Below are positions 35,203 to 47,189 of a stretch of DNA of 64,000 bases, one piece after another. Numbering within the stretch: the stretch's first letter is position 1; every line of letters starts with the position of its first letter. A program made the translations under genes and the position numbers. Below the pieces are notes generated by a model. The model was not told where the DNA came from, ran no database searches, and saw nothing but the letters and a program-made list of their open reading frames with translations. This stretch comes from Viridothelium virens (taxonomy: Eukaryota > Ascomycota > Dothideomycetes > Trypetheliales > Trypetheliaceae), in NCBI GenBank assembly GCA_010094025.1, contig ML991773.1:806001-870000 (forward strand), written 5' to 3'.

Positions 35203-35912
35203 TATGTATAGATGAGACAATAGTTAGCTCGGCCACTATCGATTCATTTGCGACCTAGAATAGTAGCGAATGGTTTCCAGAGAGATGATAGATACGAAAT
35301 TCCGGCTGGTAGAGATCGTGGCAGGACAGGATTGACGGTGCAATCACCCCAAAATGGGAGGAAGATTTTCTAACACCGACGAGAGGTCGTTGGTTCGGCA
35401 GGGTCATGTTACAACCGATGACCCAATATTGGCTGGAGCAGTCGGCATTGCGTGGCGGCGACTCGTGTGAGTATGTTTTGTCCTGAGGGGCAATCATGAG
35501 TTTCGCCATGTGTTCTGAGGGCTCCGCGGGCAGACGTTGATGCTCTAGCAACAGCAGTTAGTCAAGTGCAGGTGCAGGACCGAGGGAGGGACCCTTGCTC
35601 ACAAGTGCCGCAAAGATTCTGAGCCAATCAAAGCCATTGGCCACGTCCACGTTGCGCTAAAGCATGTCGTGCATGCTCCGGGACTGCCGATAGACGGCCG
35701 TATTCGTCAACTTCGTTAGCGTGGCGGAGCGGAACTAGCTCAAAGCATCCCTCCGCTGACGGGACCGAGTCCTCATGAACTTACAATTGGGAGGTGCATC
35801 GTCTTATGAGCATTTGATAGGTGAAGACGCAATCGGACCCCACAAAACCACATGGGTATAATCTAGCATATCGTCTATTTGATCTTAATTCTATCCATAG
35901 CATCAAATCCCA
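35203..35912. other. Intergenic, 710 bp
   Basis: Lies between GPI10 and PHO81, both on the minus strand, so it holds the PHO81 promoter and the GPI10 3' UTR. I looked for a CACGTG phosphate-response site and saw only CACGTC near 35643. A 98-codon minus-strand frame at 35255..35551 has no recognisable content. Confidence 0.45.
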
Positions 35913-38030
35913 TCAAGCATCCTTTCCCTTTCCTCTTCGCCAAGCTATGACATCGCCCTGGCGCCTCCAATCATCATGCCAATGAGTGTTGAAGCCTCGC
36001 CAATACTCCGAGTAATGACGAGCGACATCGAGCCTCTGCATATCCGGCTCAAGTTGTTCAAAGAATACCAGATAATCAGGCCACTTTCGGCGATGAGCTT
36101 GGCCAGTAGGCACATTGCGAGACTTGTCGTAAGTACTGTCCAAAGGTGCCATGTGGATATCCAACCATCGTTCTGGATTTTCGTAGAACTGATCTGCTTC
36201 ATCGGTGTAACGGTGTCGCTGCGGAAGTGGAATGTCCAAGGGTGGCTCACAAGTAAGTGCCCAAGCCTCGATGGTAGGGTGAACAAGATGACTGCGCCAT
36301 GGAGTGCTGTGACAAGGCATCAAGAAACCGACGCTCATGTTATAAGATCTTGTTGCATTCGTCTCCCCTGCAACAGCTAGGTCATAAAGCACTTGTTGAT
36401 GCTCTCGACGAAGTAATTGTGTCACGTTCATAACACCGCGTTGGTGTACGTAACCTGCATAGCCTGCAATCAGCAGGTTAACAAATATAGTCGTAAACAG
36501 AAGCAATTTTCTCCATCCAATTTTTGGAACAGGAAACGGATCGTAGAAAGAAGCAAACGGCTTCGCTGCTAGGACATGTAGCAGCGGCAAGATCGGATTT
36601 ATAAAGCGAACTTCTTTGTGTGAGAGGAAGCTGAGACTCATCGGGAGAATACAGACAATAATCGCAAAGATCCGCAGGGCGCCCTGTGAGACTTTGGCCG
36701 CGCTAGCCTCTGAGCCGGGGAGATTGGCGGGAAGACCCTCACTCCGGAATCGCAGGCCTTGCCAAACCCCGACAATGGCGAAGGGTAAAGCCGTGGTCAG
36801 GACAAGCGGCAGACCTTCTGTATAGTAATAGTCCAACCGGCTCGTCCCGTAGAATACTGCTATGTTCTGAGCAATATTGTAATACAGAAATCGAAAGGGT
36901 GGAAAGATCCACGTCCCGTAGAACCATCGATCAACAAGTCCTTCAAGCACGACGACAACGGAACTGATCGAGTTAGTCTGTCGTAATGTGAGGAAGGATT
37001 CAGATGGGTAACGCTTACCCGCAGATCGCTGACTCTCGTAACAAAGCCGTCGTCTCCCTGGCGGTTGCTTTACGAAGCGTAAACGCCCCAACGCACAGCC
37101 AGATCAAAGCGTCTGTTTGACGTATGAAACACGCGCAGGCGGCCAAAAGCAGTGCTCGCCGTAATCTAAGTTTGCATGAGAATATCATATTCGATAAATT
37201 CGATATACGCACTTAGTGAGTTCGTCTAATGGTCGACGTTTCCCGCTTTTCTTCTGGCTGGCTCTTAAGCCATGCTGATCTATCACATCGTTCTCGAGCT
37301 TATCCGATGACCAGTGCCAAGGCCAGAGGTACATAGCAACAATCGTGAGTGTAGTTTCAAGATTGTTGGAGAATGTGCGAGTGGAGAAAAACCACTGCCA
37401 TGGGCTCAGCACCGTCAGAGATAACTGGGTGATGTCAAAACCGTACTGGTATATTAGGTCTGCATGGGAATTGCAGAAGCAATACATACAGCGGCCCAAG
37501 CTACTGAACTGCCGCGACTGTACAACTTTTCATTTAGCTTCCAGGTATAGAAATCTGTTAAAGCTGCTAAGACGCCTTGCACTACTTTTGGAGCGGCAAC
37601 AAGTAATTCCGCACGCAATGGAGGCGATAAATCGATCACAAATGACAACACTGAGCTTAAATAATAAACGATAGCGAAGAGGAGCGGATGCAGGGACGAC
37701 CGAAGTTGAACTGGCCATTCCTAAGACTTATTCAGTATTGTTGCGAGAACGTTGATGGTTCCGGCGCACCCAGGTTATCCAAGCACCACTCTCTCGTCCA
37801 AACACAGTCGCCCATGCTGGCTCGAGCGACTGGTAATATTCATCAGGCTGGAAGAAGGTCCCTATGGTCAAGGCATTGGCAATGCGTAGAGCTACGAGTA
37901 TCCAAAACACATCATTTGCCTGTGCGTCCAGTACCTCCGGGTGAACGTAGCTCGGGTATGCATGAGCTGTCCTTGGAGGAGCGCTTGACTTGACATTCTC
38001 TTGAGCCTCGTCTTCCCTAGTACTGGACAT
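35913..38030 (-). CDS. GPI10: GPI mannosyltransferase 3 (Gpi10/PIG-B)
   Basis: Five exons, 38030..37770, 37720..37490, 37445..37213, 37165..37019 and 36963..35913, encode 640 residues. Introns are 44-55 bp. The family signature is [16 protein letters not shown], then [18 protein letters not shown], the lumenal catalytic-loop region of GT22 enzymes, and [12 protein letters not shown] further on. At least eight hydrophobic segments are visible. Gpi10 uses dolichol-phosphate mannose in the ER lumen to add the third mannose of the GPI anchor. The [13 protein letters not shown] form points to Gpi10 rather than Alg9, Alg12 or Smp3, though the distinction is from memory. The start ATG (MSSTRED) is the first in frame. 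Confidence 0.9.
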
Positions 38031-38804
38031 TGCCGCCAAGTCAGAAATGGGTACCGCGAGCGGTCATGGGATGCAAGCCCCACTTGATGTCAGATATGAA
38101 GTTGTTCGTTTTGCGAGCCGCCCATGCTCAACGGAACTCTCCGTGATCTCACCATCCACGCCGTCCACCGTCCGTGCTCTGTATCCACACCCGACAGCAC
38201 TGTTACATCGAAAGGTCTGCTTTGCCATCTCATGATTATCGCTTTCTGCATAGACCGTGACTGGACTGCCAAGTCGCAGCATTTATCTATATGCATGGGC
38301 ATTCTTCACTACATGATCTTTGTGCACTGGCTAAATCATGCATAGCCGTATTAGGTGGTTAGGGGGGACCCGGCGAAATCATTTCCGGCCAGGGAGCTCG
38401 TTTCGTTTCAGGGCCCCCATATTAACGCCTTTTTAACCGCATAGCACTCTATTCGAAGCCTGTAATAACGCATTGCCATCCTACCACTAACCCAGAATCT
38501 ACTGGAAGTCAATCTGGGAGAATCTAGTCCTACTATGCTTGTTTCCCAAGAGCAGAAATCCCCGCCAACCGGCACGTCTGACTGCTCTTAGCGAGATATT
38601 CTCTCCCAGGCTAATCGCAGCCATGTATCCATCCAACGCAGGGCCCATTCAAGCAGTAGACGATATAATAGCTATGTAGCTGCATTTGTTTCTTGATTCT
38701 TGGCATTACCTCTCTTTTCATCGCACCCTTCGATTCTTTCGTTTACGCTTCAAGGCCAAGATCCTTTCACTATCTGAGTAGATCTCTACGTCCATTCTTT
38801 CGAT
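38031..38804. other. Intergenic, 774 bp, divergent
   Basis: Lies between the divergent GPI10 and GH131 genes and contains both promoters. The stretch before the GH131 start (38690-38800) is pyrimidine-rich. No gene or repeat seen. Confidence 0.45.
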
Positions 38805-40074
38805 ATGTCCTTTCAAAAGCTTGTTGTTGGTGCCCTGGCCGGCACCGCCGCTGCTACAGTCTTGTGGGATGGCCGTTTCAATGGCATCCCATCCAGCACT
38901 GCACTAAACACCTGTATGTATCTCTCGGCAACACTAAGCTTCGTTGCTAATGTACCAAGGGTCGTGGTCAAATCAGGTCGGACCATACCAGTACTATATC
39001 CACGGTAACGGCCCGGTCACTGAATACGTCAATTTGGCAAGCAGCTACAAGAATCCCGCGGATACCGCATCAACCCAAGGCATCCAAATCACGCTTGACA
39101 AAACTGCCGTGTGGTAAGGCTGTCAACCTAGAATCCGAGTGTTGCCTCAGCTCAAGTCTTATCGTACAGGAACTCGGACAACATGATCAGGACGGAACTG
39201 ATCCCGCAAACCACAGCGGCAATCAATAAGGGCACGGTATACTACCACTTCTCCTTGTCGCATACTGGCACCAATGCTCCAAGCCCAAACTTCGAACATC
39301 AGGTGGGATTCTTTGAGAGCCATTTCACGGAAATGAAATTCGGTCTTCTCAGTGGTGAACAAGGCGCCACCTCAGATAACAGTCTCCGCTGGATGGTCAA
39401 CAGTCAAACGCAGTGGAACACTACCTTCACTGCTGGCGTGTGGCACAATATTGCTTATGGGATCGACTTCGATGGTGGCTCTGTCACCTTCTACCACTCG
39501 ACTGTTAGTCTCATTGATATAATCCGGCAGACGACCATGCTAACAAATTCAGGGCTCCAATCCGCTAACCAAGACCGCCGGTCCCGTCAGCGTCAGCGCC
39601 TCCTCCAACGGCGCGGACTGGCACGTGGGTGTCCTTGGTCTGAACCAAACGTCAGCCATTACCACTGAGAACTGGCTGTGGTCCGGTGTGTACATCGAGA
39701 GTGGCAGCCTCACCACATCCGTCGCTGGTCCAGCTGGTGCTGGCGCGTCTTCCTCTGCCGCAGCCTCAAGTGTCGCCGCCACTTCCAAGGCAGTTGCTGC
39801 TCCCGCCGTCAGCAGCGCTCCGGTTTCCAGCGTCGCTGCCCCCGCTCCTACCACTCTGGCCACTTTGGTGTCTTCGGTCGTTGCCACTTCTGCCCCGGCC
39901 GCCGCAAGCCCATCTGCGGCAGCCCCCGCCAGCGGAGATCTCTCTGCTTCTACTATTCAAGAGCTATACAACTGGATCTCCTCCCTCTTGAGCCAGCTGG
40001 AAGCTCTAGAGAAGAGGACTGGCTCGAGCTCGGCCGATGCCGCCGGGGATGACTCGGACTGCGATGAAGAATAG
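38805..40074 (+). CDS. Glycoside hydrolase family 131 beta-glucanase, secreted
   Basis: Four exons, 38805..38913, 38960..39113, 39170..39503 and 39553..40074, encode 372 residues; introns of 46-56 bp. A signal peptide (MSFQKLVVGALAGTAAA) is followed by the GH131 fold: VLWDGRFNGIPSST, NQVGPYQYYIHGNGPVT, MIRTELIPQT, FEHQVGFFESHFTE and a late DWHVGVLGLN. The catalytic half is about 260 residues; it is followed by an Ala/Ser/Thr/Pro-rich linker of about 70 residues and then SASTIQELYNWISSLLSQLE and an acidic tail. No CBM1 is present. GH131 enzymes cleave beta-1,3, beta-1,4 and beta-1,6 glucans and are expressed during plant cell-wall attack. The C-terminal helix plus acidic tail is unusual for a linker end. 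Confidence 0.92.
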
Positions 40075-41122
40075 ATCTGCTTTTCAATTCTCTTGTGAAT
40101 ACTTTTCCAAACTGGCCCTGATACTTTCTTGTTCATAACTTTTCTCATGAAATTTATTGTTGAAGTCCAATTCTACTGTGCGAGCGAGAGATTCTTCATA
40201 GACTTCCATGAACACAGGCACAGGCAGGTATTGTTTGGCTGTTCTCAGAGCTTCTTTCCTTTCTACGCTGAACTGCTCACGCTTGCCTCAACGGGCAAGT
40301 CGGGAATTGTGAGCCTCGCACAGCCGTCAGCCGTCTATCATGCTCAATCTAGCATCAAACTTTGTCGAAGGTGCATTGAGGTGCCATATAGATAGCATTC
40401 TTTAAGGTTGAGTTTACCAGAAGGACGAAGGTACAAATCGGTATGGAGTACAGCGTTCCTAATCAACGGTCAAAACACCGCGGGTAGCGGCCGACCGCAA
40501 TGCACATTCTGTCGAAGCCGAGGCCCTACTGGAGGACCATGGGTTCACGATTTGGTGGTTTCGTAAATGCCTTAGCCATTATTGGGCAGGCCTCAGCAAT
40601 GAGGCTAAGTGCACAATTATGAATGGCGATCATGAAAATGAAATAGATTTCAAACCACCACCAGCTGTACTTTGAGACCGATGTACCATAGAGACGGAAA
40701 GGTCATATCGATCCACGTATCTTCACCTTCGCCTCGCCCTAAGGTCCAGCCACTAAATGGGCTCTCATATCCTAATCCGATCTGCTAGTGGATTACTCCC
40801 AAAAGCGTTTGGCAGGCAGCAATGGAGCGATGGGAGGTTCGTTCGCAAAGGATACATGCTGTTGCACAGCCGCACCACGACTCAACGCAACTAATTGCAT
40901 AGCCTTCGCCGGCGCCCAACTTTTGCTTCAGCTTACAGACGTTGAATCTTGACTTTTGCACTCTCAAATGTCAGTCTAAACGACAGCTTGTACAACACTG
41001 CACACATATGTCACCCACTAGCATGGCCGCACAACCTCAATATACGTTCCTCTAGAAGCTGAGTGACTGCATGTACCTATCATCATTCGCCGACACCACT
41101 TGCTGAAGAGTTGGGATAGAGA
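40075..41122. other. Intergenic, 1.05 kb
   Basis: Lies between the GH131 and NACHT genes on the same strand. It holds a 3' UTR and the NACHT promoter. No gene, repeat or clear motif seen. Confidence 0.45.
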
Positions 41123-44100
41123 ATGGCGAGAGGTTCAAAGTCTCGCTCCGTTGCAGTAGCCAAGTCACAGTAAGACCAGCCCTTCTAATTTCTAAGACGA
41201 ATTCTCGGAAAACGCTCTTGACGGAATATTAAGGAATGAGGAAAAGACGCCGGCCACAGACCCCGTAATCATCTTCGAAAATGTTCAGAAAACCTTTCTG
41301 GACTCGCTCTCGCCCGCCGAACAGCGTGCATTCGAAACCTTTCCTAATGCTCGGTCCATGCTTGAATCTATCCAAAAGACCGTCCAGTTCAATCCAGTCA
41401 ATCAGAGCCGACTGACAGCCTGTCTTTCTCACGTACGCGATCTGGCAAATAGAGTTTCTCCATTCTTTGAAGTGTGCGGTATATTTGTCTCTTCGCATGC
41501 TCAGTTCGCAGCCTTGGTCTGGGGAGCTATCCGATTCGTGTTTCAGGTACTGATAACGTCCGAAGACGTCAATGGACGGCAGATCTGATACCTTCTTAGC
41601 TCGGTACAATCCATGTCACATTTCTTGAAAAGATTTGCGACATGTTTAGCAGGATGCAGCAAGTACTACCACCATATGAAGAAGTTGTTGAAAAATTGCT
41701 GTCGAGGGCGCATCAAAAGGACGAGCGTATGCCAAACCGAATAATGAACGCTCTAGCATTCGTGTATTCTGACTTGGTTCGCTTTTGTTTCGACGCATCA
41801 AGAATCTTCACAAAAAGAAGGTCAGGTAAGTGGCGCCTTTCCCTCACGACCATGGCCGTCTTCTGATATCCTAAGTTCTGGGTCTGAAATGGCCGCTTGC
41901 AGTCACGCTCTTCTGGCAGCCATTCGATGCGAAATTCGAAGCAATATTGAAACGTTTTGGAGAGCACAAGGATTTGATGGACCTCGAAATGATGGCTTCT
42001 AGCCACAAGTCCATAATCAAGGTCGAAGATACGTTGAGTTCCATGTCTAAGACGGTTGAAAGCCAGTGGAGTGTGCAGGACGACATCGTCAGGTCTCAAA
42101 AGCGGTCGGCAATTGGTAAGCAGTCTCTACATGACCTTCACTATGTTGGAGACTAAGTTGTCCAGAAACGCGTTTGAACAGCCTCATGAAATGGATAAAC
42201 GCCCCCAATTGGCTAAACATCCATGAGATCGCTAAGGACCGGCGTACTCCCGGAACATCTGATTGGTTCCTTGAGCAGCCCCAAGTAATATCCTGGCTAC
42301 ACAGGACTTTTCCTGGTCAACGTCCTCCTCACTGCAACGTGCTAAACGTACATGGTAATTTCCTAATGTGTCGGCATTGTTTGAGAAATGTGCTAATAAA
42401 AAGATAGGCAAACCTGGTTATGGCAAGACGGCCTTATGCTCCGCTTTAATTCACCATGTATTTTCGCTTTACGGATCTTCTAGTACCGCCCCTGACATTG
42501 TATTCTTCTGCTTTGATAAGCAAAGCGAGCACGCTCGCCAAGCACCCTGTGCTTTGAGGGCAATTCTCGCCCAGCTTCTTCAGAAGCAAGGAGGAAGCGA
42601 GCAGGGCATCAACATTGCTTCGCTTCTCTGGTATCAAAGACGTAGTGGCCAACAGACAGCATCCAATCTGGAGATTAAAGAGTTGCTAAATATCACCTTG
42701 GGCCAAACCGATCAAGTGGTGCTTCTTCTGGACGGTATTGATGAATGCGCTGATACGCGAGGGCTGTCTAGTTCCCTTGAAAGTGTCGGACTAATTTCGA
42801 GCAAACACGCCATCGCTTTCTTCGGTCGACCAACAGTTACTCTCCCGAAGCGCCTATCTGAGTTCATGCTCGCGATAACTCTTAAGAATGAACAGAATCT
42901 GGAAGATATCCGTCGATATTTGCGACAGCCGATTAGCGACATGATTGACGATGGCACTCTTCCAGAAGAAATCCAAGTCGAGAGTACTGTTGAAAAGATC
43001 TCAAATCGAGCGAATGGCATGTTCCTTTGGGCTAGTTTATTCATCGAGTACCTGTCTCTTGCGGCTCCAGCGCTGACAATGAGCCAGCGGCGGTATGTCA
43101 TTGAGAATCTCAGCCGGCTTGAAGGCCTTGATACTCTATTCGGCGAAATAATGAAAGCGCTGTCACATAAGTACTCCGGCGAGGCACGCTTGAACATCCA
43201 GCATTTATTTCAATGGGTTGTTTGCTCCTTGCGCCCGCTTCTGGTAGTGGAGCTTAATTGTGCTATGACTGTCCCGCTGGACCGAAAGTTGAAAAGCGAT
43301 GATGGTTTCGGCAATTTGTCGCACTCTTTGAGTGGCTTGTCTGGTGCCTTGCTAGAAGTAGCTCCGGATGAGACAGTTCGCTTCATCCATTTGTCAGCCA
43401 GGGAATATTTTCAACACTGGAAGCCACAGGATTCTTCGACATCGGACTCTACCTCTTCGTTTGCATCTTTCTACGATTTTGACGCATCTATATACTGCTC
43501 CGCAGTTTGCTGTTCGTATGTACTTCATACGGTGGGCGTTGGACCACTCTCTGGAACCGGTCACACGTCTTTAGACGAACAGGCGCTAGCACACCAGTAT
43601 CCATTGCTCAACTATGCCAGCGAATACCTGTTTGAGCACATGCTCAAGGCAGTATCCACAATTGGAGGTCAATCGGCAAATTCGGATGTCTGCATGCTCT
43701 TGCCATTACTTGGTCTGGCGAGGTCCTTTCTGACAAGTAAGAAAATCATTTCTACCTGGATTGAGGCTTGCTGGACATTTGGCCGAAAGCCAAGAATAAG
43801 CGAGATAGAGGATCGACTTGGTGATTTAAATATTTCTGAGAGGCATTCAAAGCTAGATCGCGCGACCATTGAATTGTTGAGGCAAGGCATAGAATCTTTG
43901 AGCAGACTTGCAGAGGATCTTACTCAACTCAACCATGAATGGGGAAAGGTGCTCGCGGAGACCCCCAATGAGATTTGGGAGCCCAGCATTACGGCATTCC
44001 TCAGATCGGACTTTTGGGTATCTGTTGACGGGACCAAGTTGTATCCGCTGAGTTCGAGCAACCAATCACAGTTCGTCTGCCTAAATTCTCGCAATTCAAT

Positions 44101-45701
44101 TGATGGGAAAGAGGCTGCTATCATCAAAGTTCAACCGCCTGCTTACGATCCACTCAGTTCTGTCTCTACCACACAAACAGTATGGAAGGTCAGGCATGAG
44201 ATATGGATATTGAAGTCAATGACGATCCGAGCATGCACTTCATTCCAGGTTCCAAGCTCCATGGTGCCCTTCTCCTACATCTGGGAGGAGAAAGACGATT
44301 TACAAGATGATGAACCAATTCTGGAGTTTCTTTGTCCCACGACTATAAGCTCTGACCTTCGACACTTAACTTTTCTCAATATCGCTGGCACCCTTGTCGA
44401 CGAATATGTGTTTTCCTCAAACGCATCCAAAGTCCTAGGGCAAAGGCCAAAGATGCAGCTGCAAACAATTGATGTTTCTCTCGAAACAGATAGGGAGATC
44501 TGTGGAACATTCAATTTTGATTGGTCAGCCTTCCACAACGGCTTTTGGACTCACATGTCTGATTCTGGAAAGTATTTCCTTGTATTGTCTCTACTTCCAG
44601 CAAATCAATCTCAGCAGGTAAACAACTCGACCGATGTACCCAGCGCAAAAATATGGTTTGTGCGAGTCTATCAGAACGAAGATTACGCTGGACAAGAAGG
44701 GCCTAGCTTCAAACTTATGTCTTCGATTGCCTTCATACCCGACAGAATCACAGCACTCAAAGACAGGCCTTTCACATTCCACCCAGAGCTACCGCTCCTT
44801 GTGATTGCCTCGGGACGTACTGCGTGGATCGAAAGAACTGATCGTGAAATGGGTGTCCACATCCTAAACATTGCTAATCCAGTGGCGGAGCGAGACGAGC
44901 GACCGAGCTACCAGAGGTCACCCTTCCAGAAGCCACCAACTGGGGCTCTTACGTTAATTTGGAACTTTTCCCACAAAGGTGCATTCCATTGCTATGTATA
45001 ACTGCATACAAATATTGCACAAACGGTTGACATATAATTTAGGTTCAAAACCAATATCCATCGGATCTTTGATGAGAGATGTTCACTTCTCTAACGATGC
45101 GACAAAACTATACGGGACTGTGGGTATAAGGAAGGTCATGGTCGAGGTGCCCTTCGACAAATTGGGGATGCACGGGAATGCCGAGGGTTTTGGGGGGCAT
45201 ACAGCGCTAATTAGTGCAAACCAGCAGCTCTCCATTGCGTCTCCAAGCGCCCTCAGGGCCCTCTCCCGCGGCCCGACCGCGCTTACGCAAGATTCCAACA
45301 GCTTGGTGTTCAGCCGCGACTCCCAAGGACGAGCTGTCGCGAGCGACCTTCGCCAATCCCATGAGCACGGTGCTCTGGTTCTCCGGACACTCTGTGACAA
45401 CAGAATGACCCAGGAGACCCTCACACGCCTCCCTCGATGGGTGGATGAAGAATCCGAAGCCACATTACTGAGCAGGCCGGAAGCCGATGGCAAAGACCCG
45501 GACGGCGTAGTACGCGTCATGTTGAACCGAGCTGCAGGACCATTCAAGAAGTACAAAACCAACGAGCAGCCATTTGTTCCTACACTCCTCGAGAGGCAGA
45601 ATCGGACGATTTCCAGCTTTGCTACGCATGGTAACCACCTACTTCGAGATGGCGCGTGGTCCCCAACCCGTGTACTGGAATTCGAGAGACACGATGCCTA
45701 A
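41123..45701 (+). CDS. NACHT-domain STAND protein (fungal NLR-like)
   Basis: Seven exons: 41123..41169, 41234..41546, 41600..41825, 41876..42115, 42166..42354, 42408..44978 and 45043..45701; 1414 residues. The N-terminal 270 residues resemble the helical domain of many fungal NACHT proteins (DUF7708-like; FFEVCGIFVSSHAQFAALVW, then FLEKICDMF, RIMNALAFVYSDLVRF). The P-loop is GKPGYGKTA (339-347), Walker B is VVLLLDGIDECAD (Asp447), and a later NGMFLWASLFIEYL segment is typical of NACHT helical modules, as is IHLSAREYF. No ankyrin, WD40 or TPR repeats are visible in the C-terminal 700 residues. Such proteins act in incompatibility or innate-immunity-type signalling; the ligand and effector are unknown. 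The first exon was chosen because it is the only phase-compatible strong donor. Confidence 0.88.
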
Positions 45702-47189
45702 GCAACATTGACGCTCGAGTAGATATGCATTTTGTGCACGTCCACATCGGTTGGCACTCTTGAACCTCGGAGGCAGTGGTCAGAGCCCGAAGACTTATAA
45801 CAATACCAAGAGCCAAGCGCGTAACCCCGGCCTAGCGTGTCTGATCCAGATGTGATGAATGCTCTTCCGAGTTCCGACTAAAGTACCTTCGCTCTCGTTA
45901 CTACTGCGTCAATCGGGCACATAACCTGACGAGGCACAAGTCCAAACAAAGCAACAGCATCAAATTGTGCTGTCTTAAGATGAACTAAGAAGCAGAAGCC
46001 GAGCAGGTCTGCTGATGTATATATGACCAGTAGCACCAGCAGCTGAAGGGGCACAAGATGCCGAGCACGGCTATGTGCACGGTGGTTCAGCTGCTGTTCA
46101 GCTGCTGTGAGAAGCTGCAAAAATATCATCAGGCAGCACAGCGTGAAACTGTTGTAATTACCGCATTATATGCTCTGTTACTTGATTTTGATAGGAATTA
46201 GCTATGACATTGAGCGATCGTACGAGTTCGAAGCAGACAAAATAAAATTTGGAACGATTTTGTCGGTGAGTTGTAGTTATTGTTGAGTAGTCTGGCACTC
46301 GCTCGGCGCGGGATCTCAGCTCGGAACCAAATGAGAATCTACCAGGGTGGGTCCTTGGGCACGAATAATGGTTGCCTTGTCATCACATCCAAGTATATCC
46401 CCAGTCGTCTTGCTTGTACTAGTGGTCACTCTTGGAATGATGAGTACGCAATACCTGCCTACTCTAGGTTGACTTCGGTGGCATAACGGCTCTGTTGAAG
46501 CCAAATGGACAGTTTCTTCGCTTATCCATAGAGTACTTGTCTTTTTACGCCTTTTTCACGTCGCACAGCACAAGTGCAACATGAAATAACGTTCTAGACC
46601 CTTGCACCGCGCCAAGAACAGGCAGAGAGATGCAGCTGAAGCCAAAAACAGGAGATTGTTTGCATTTTCATTCTCCACTGCTGCACAATTTCAGAAAAGT
46701 ATCGAGGCAGAGTGTGACAGGCTTCCATGCGCTCCGCCAATCAACCAAGATCTGCCTTTTGCACAGGAATGTCCCAAGCGTTTCTGCCTTTTATGACTAG
46801 AGTAAGCAGACAGGAATCCATGCATTTCAGCCACACAGTTGGCTTCCAAACCGAAGCTACTCCATGATCTCCCATAGAACTGAATACATGAGTTTTTGCG
46901 TTCTTTCGCTCAGTCTAAAACATTGTCATTTCGAAGCCCATGTTATAATGCACTGCTTACCAAACCACGCTTCTGCTTCCCTTCTTGATTTGTGTCTTAA
47001 ATACATCGATCGTTACTGCAGTTAATTATAACAGTACGTTGAACAGGCCAGTTTCTCCCCCTGAGGCTAAACATTCGATTTCCAGAAACGTCAAAAAGAA
47101 CCACACGATCAACATGCCAGTCGTGTCACTCAGCATCGGCCAAGGCATCCTTGAGTACTGTTCATTCTGATGTTTCATCCATTGAATAA
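45702..47189. other. Intergenic, 1.5 kb, possibly holding a missing first exon
   Basis: Contains the 3' UTR of the NACHT gene. Near 46090-46110 a 12-bp GTTCAGCTGCT unit is repeated twice. Toward the right, 46949-47033 encodes a hydrophobic stretch (LLLPFLICVLNTSIVTAV) that looks like a signal peptide and ends at a GTACGT donor; it is phase-compatible with the large GPI-protein gene but has no visible ATG. No other gene seen. Confidence 0.4.

Noticed and set aside
35255-35551. 98-codon minus-strand frame upstream of PHO81
   Set aside because: Not in phase with the SPX domain through any good splice site and no family resemblance; more likely promoter or leader.
35600-35700. Pho4-type CACGTG site upstream of PHO81
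   Set aside because: Only CACGTC is present; no exact palindromic E-box was found.
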